Below the pieces are notes generated by a model that had not been told where the DNA came from, searched no databases, and saw nothing but the letters and a program-made list of their open reading frames with translations. 64,000 nucleotides of DNA from Micromonospora rhizosphaerae (lineage in GTDB: Bacteria; Actinomycetota; Actinomycetes; Mycobacteriales; Micromonosporaceae), in the NCBI RefSeq assembly GCF_900091465.1, contig NZ_FMHV01000002.1, forward strand, positions 6,820,001 to 6,884,000, in the 5' to 3' direction. The position numbers were made by a program, and so were the translations under genes. Shown in pieces: positions 63,628-64,000 of the stretch; position 1 is the first letter of the stretch, and each line of letters starts with the position of its first letter.

Positions 63628-64000
<373 letters not shown>

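Overview
The window is about 64 kb of very GC-rich chromosomal DNA with dense genes, frequent GTG starts and long spurious reading frames opposite the true genes. The gene content points to an actinobacterium of the Micromonospora type: a cvnABCD conservon, DivIVA-like coiled-coil proteins, NucS mismatch endonuclease, a 180-kDa-class NAD glutamate dehydrogenase, an actinobacterial-type MurA, and an atp operon followed by DUF2550. The genus is an inference from style and content, not a proven assignment. No IS element, prophage, CRISPR array, tRNA or rRNA was seen.

Layout. 1-8.5 kb: xylose isomerase with a divergent ROK regulator, a MarR regulator, a SpoIIE-type phosphatase, a membrane sugar-phosphate transferase, a secreted binding-protein/VWA fusion and a lactonase-fold protein. 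8.6-15.4 kb: the conservon, then tandem paralogous proteins of unknown function lying among what look like decayed gene remnants (a sodium:solute symporter, perhaps a Fur-type regulator). 15.6-26.8 kb: a sortase with its probable substrate, the large glutamate dehydrogenase, a penicillin-binding lipoprotein, an arginase-family protein and a thioredoxin-TPR protein. 27-34 kb: acyl-CoA mutase, MeaB, thiolase, epimerase and crotonyl-CoA carboxylase/reductase. 34-49 kb: two DivIVA-like coiled-coil proteins, an AI-2E-type permease, hydrolases, a fused double 3-hydroxyacyl-CoA dehydrogenase, an FHA protein, an aldehyde dehydrogenase, NucS and a lysozyme-like secreted protein. 48.6-55.8 kb: a second B12 mutase (ethylmalonyl-CoA type), an ABC-2 exporter, 3-hydroxybutyryl-CoA dehydrogenase, MurA and cobalamin adenosyltransferase. 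55.9-64 kb: DUF2550, atpC, an LCP-family gene, and atpD-G-A-H-F-E-B running off the right edge.

How the genes work together. Thiolase, two 3-hydroxyacyl-CoA dehydrogenases, Ccr, epimerase, the ethylmalonyl-CoA mutase, an isobutyryl-type mutase subunit, the mutase chaperone MeaB and the adenosylcobalamin-forming enzyme together make up much of a B12-dependent acyl-CoA / ethylmalonyl-CoA pathway. They are dispersed over 27-55 kb, but six of their promoter regions carry related GTTCAG-containing elements, which suggests one common regulator not encoded here. Right of 53 kb the order murA, adenosyltransferase, DUF2550, atpC matches a block I recall from mycobacteria. An LCP gene bounded by two strong hairpins splits atpC from atpD and leaves atpC with what looks like its own promoter.
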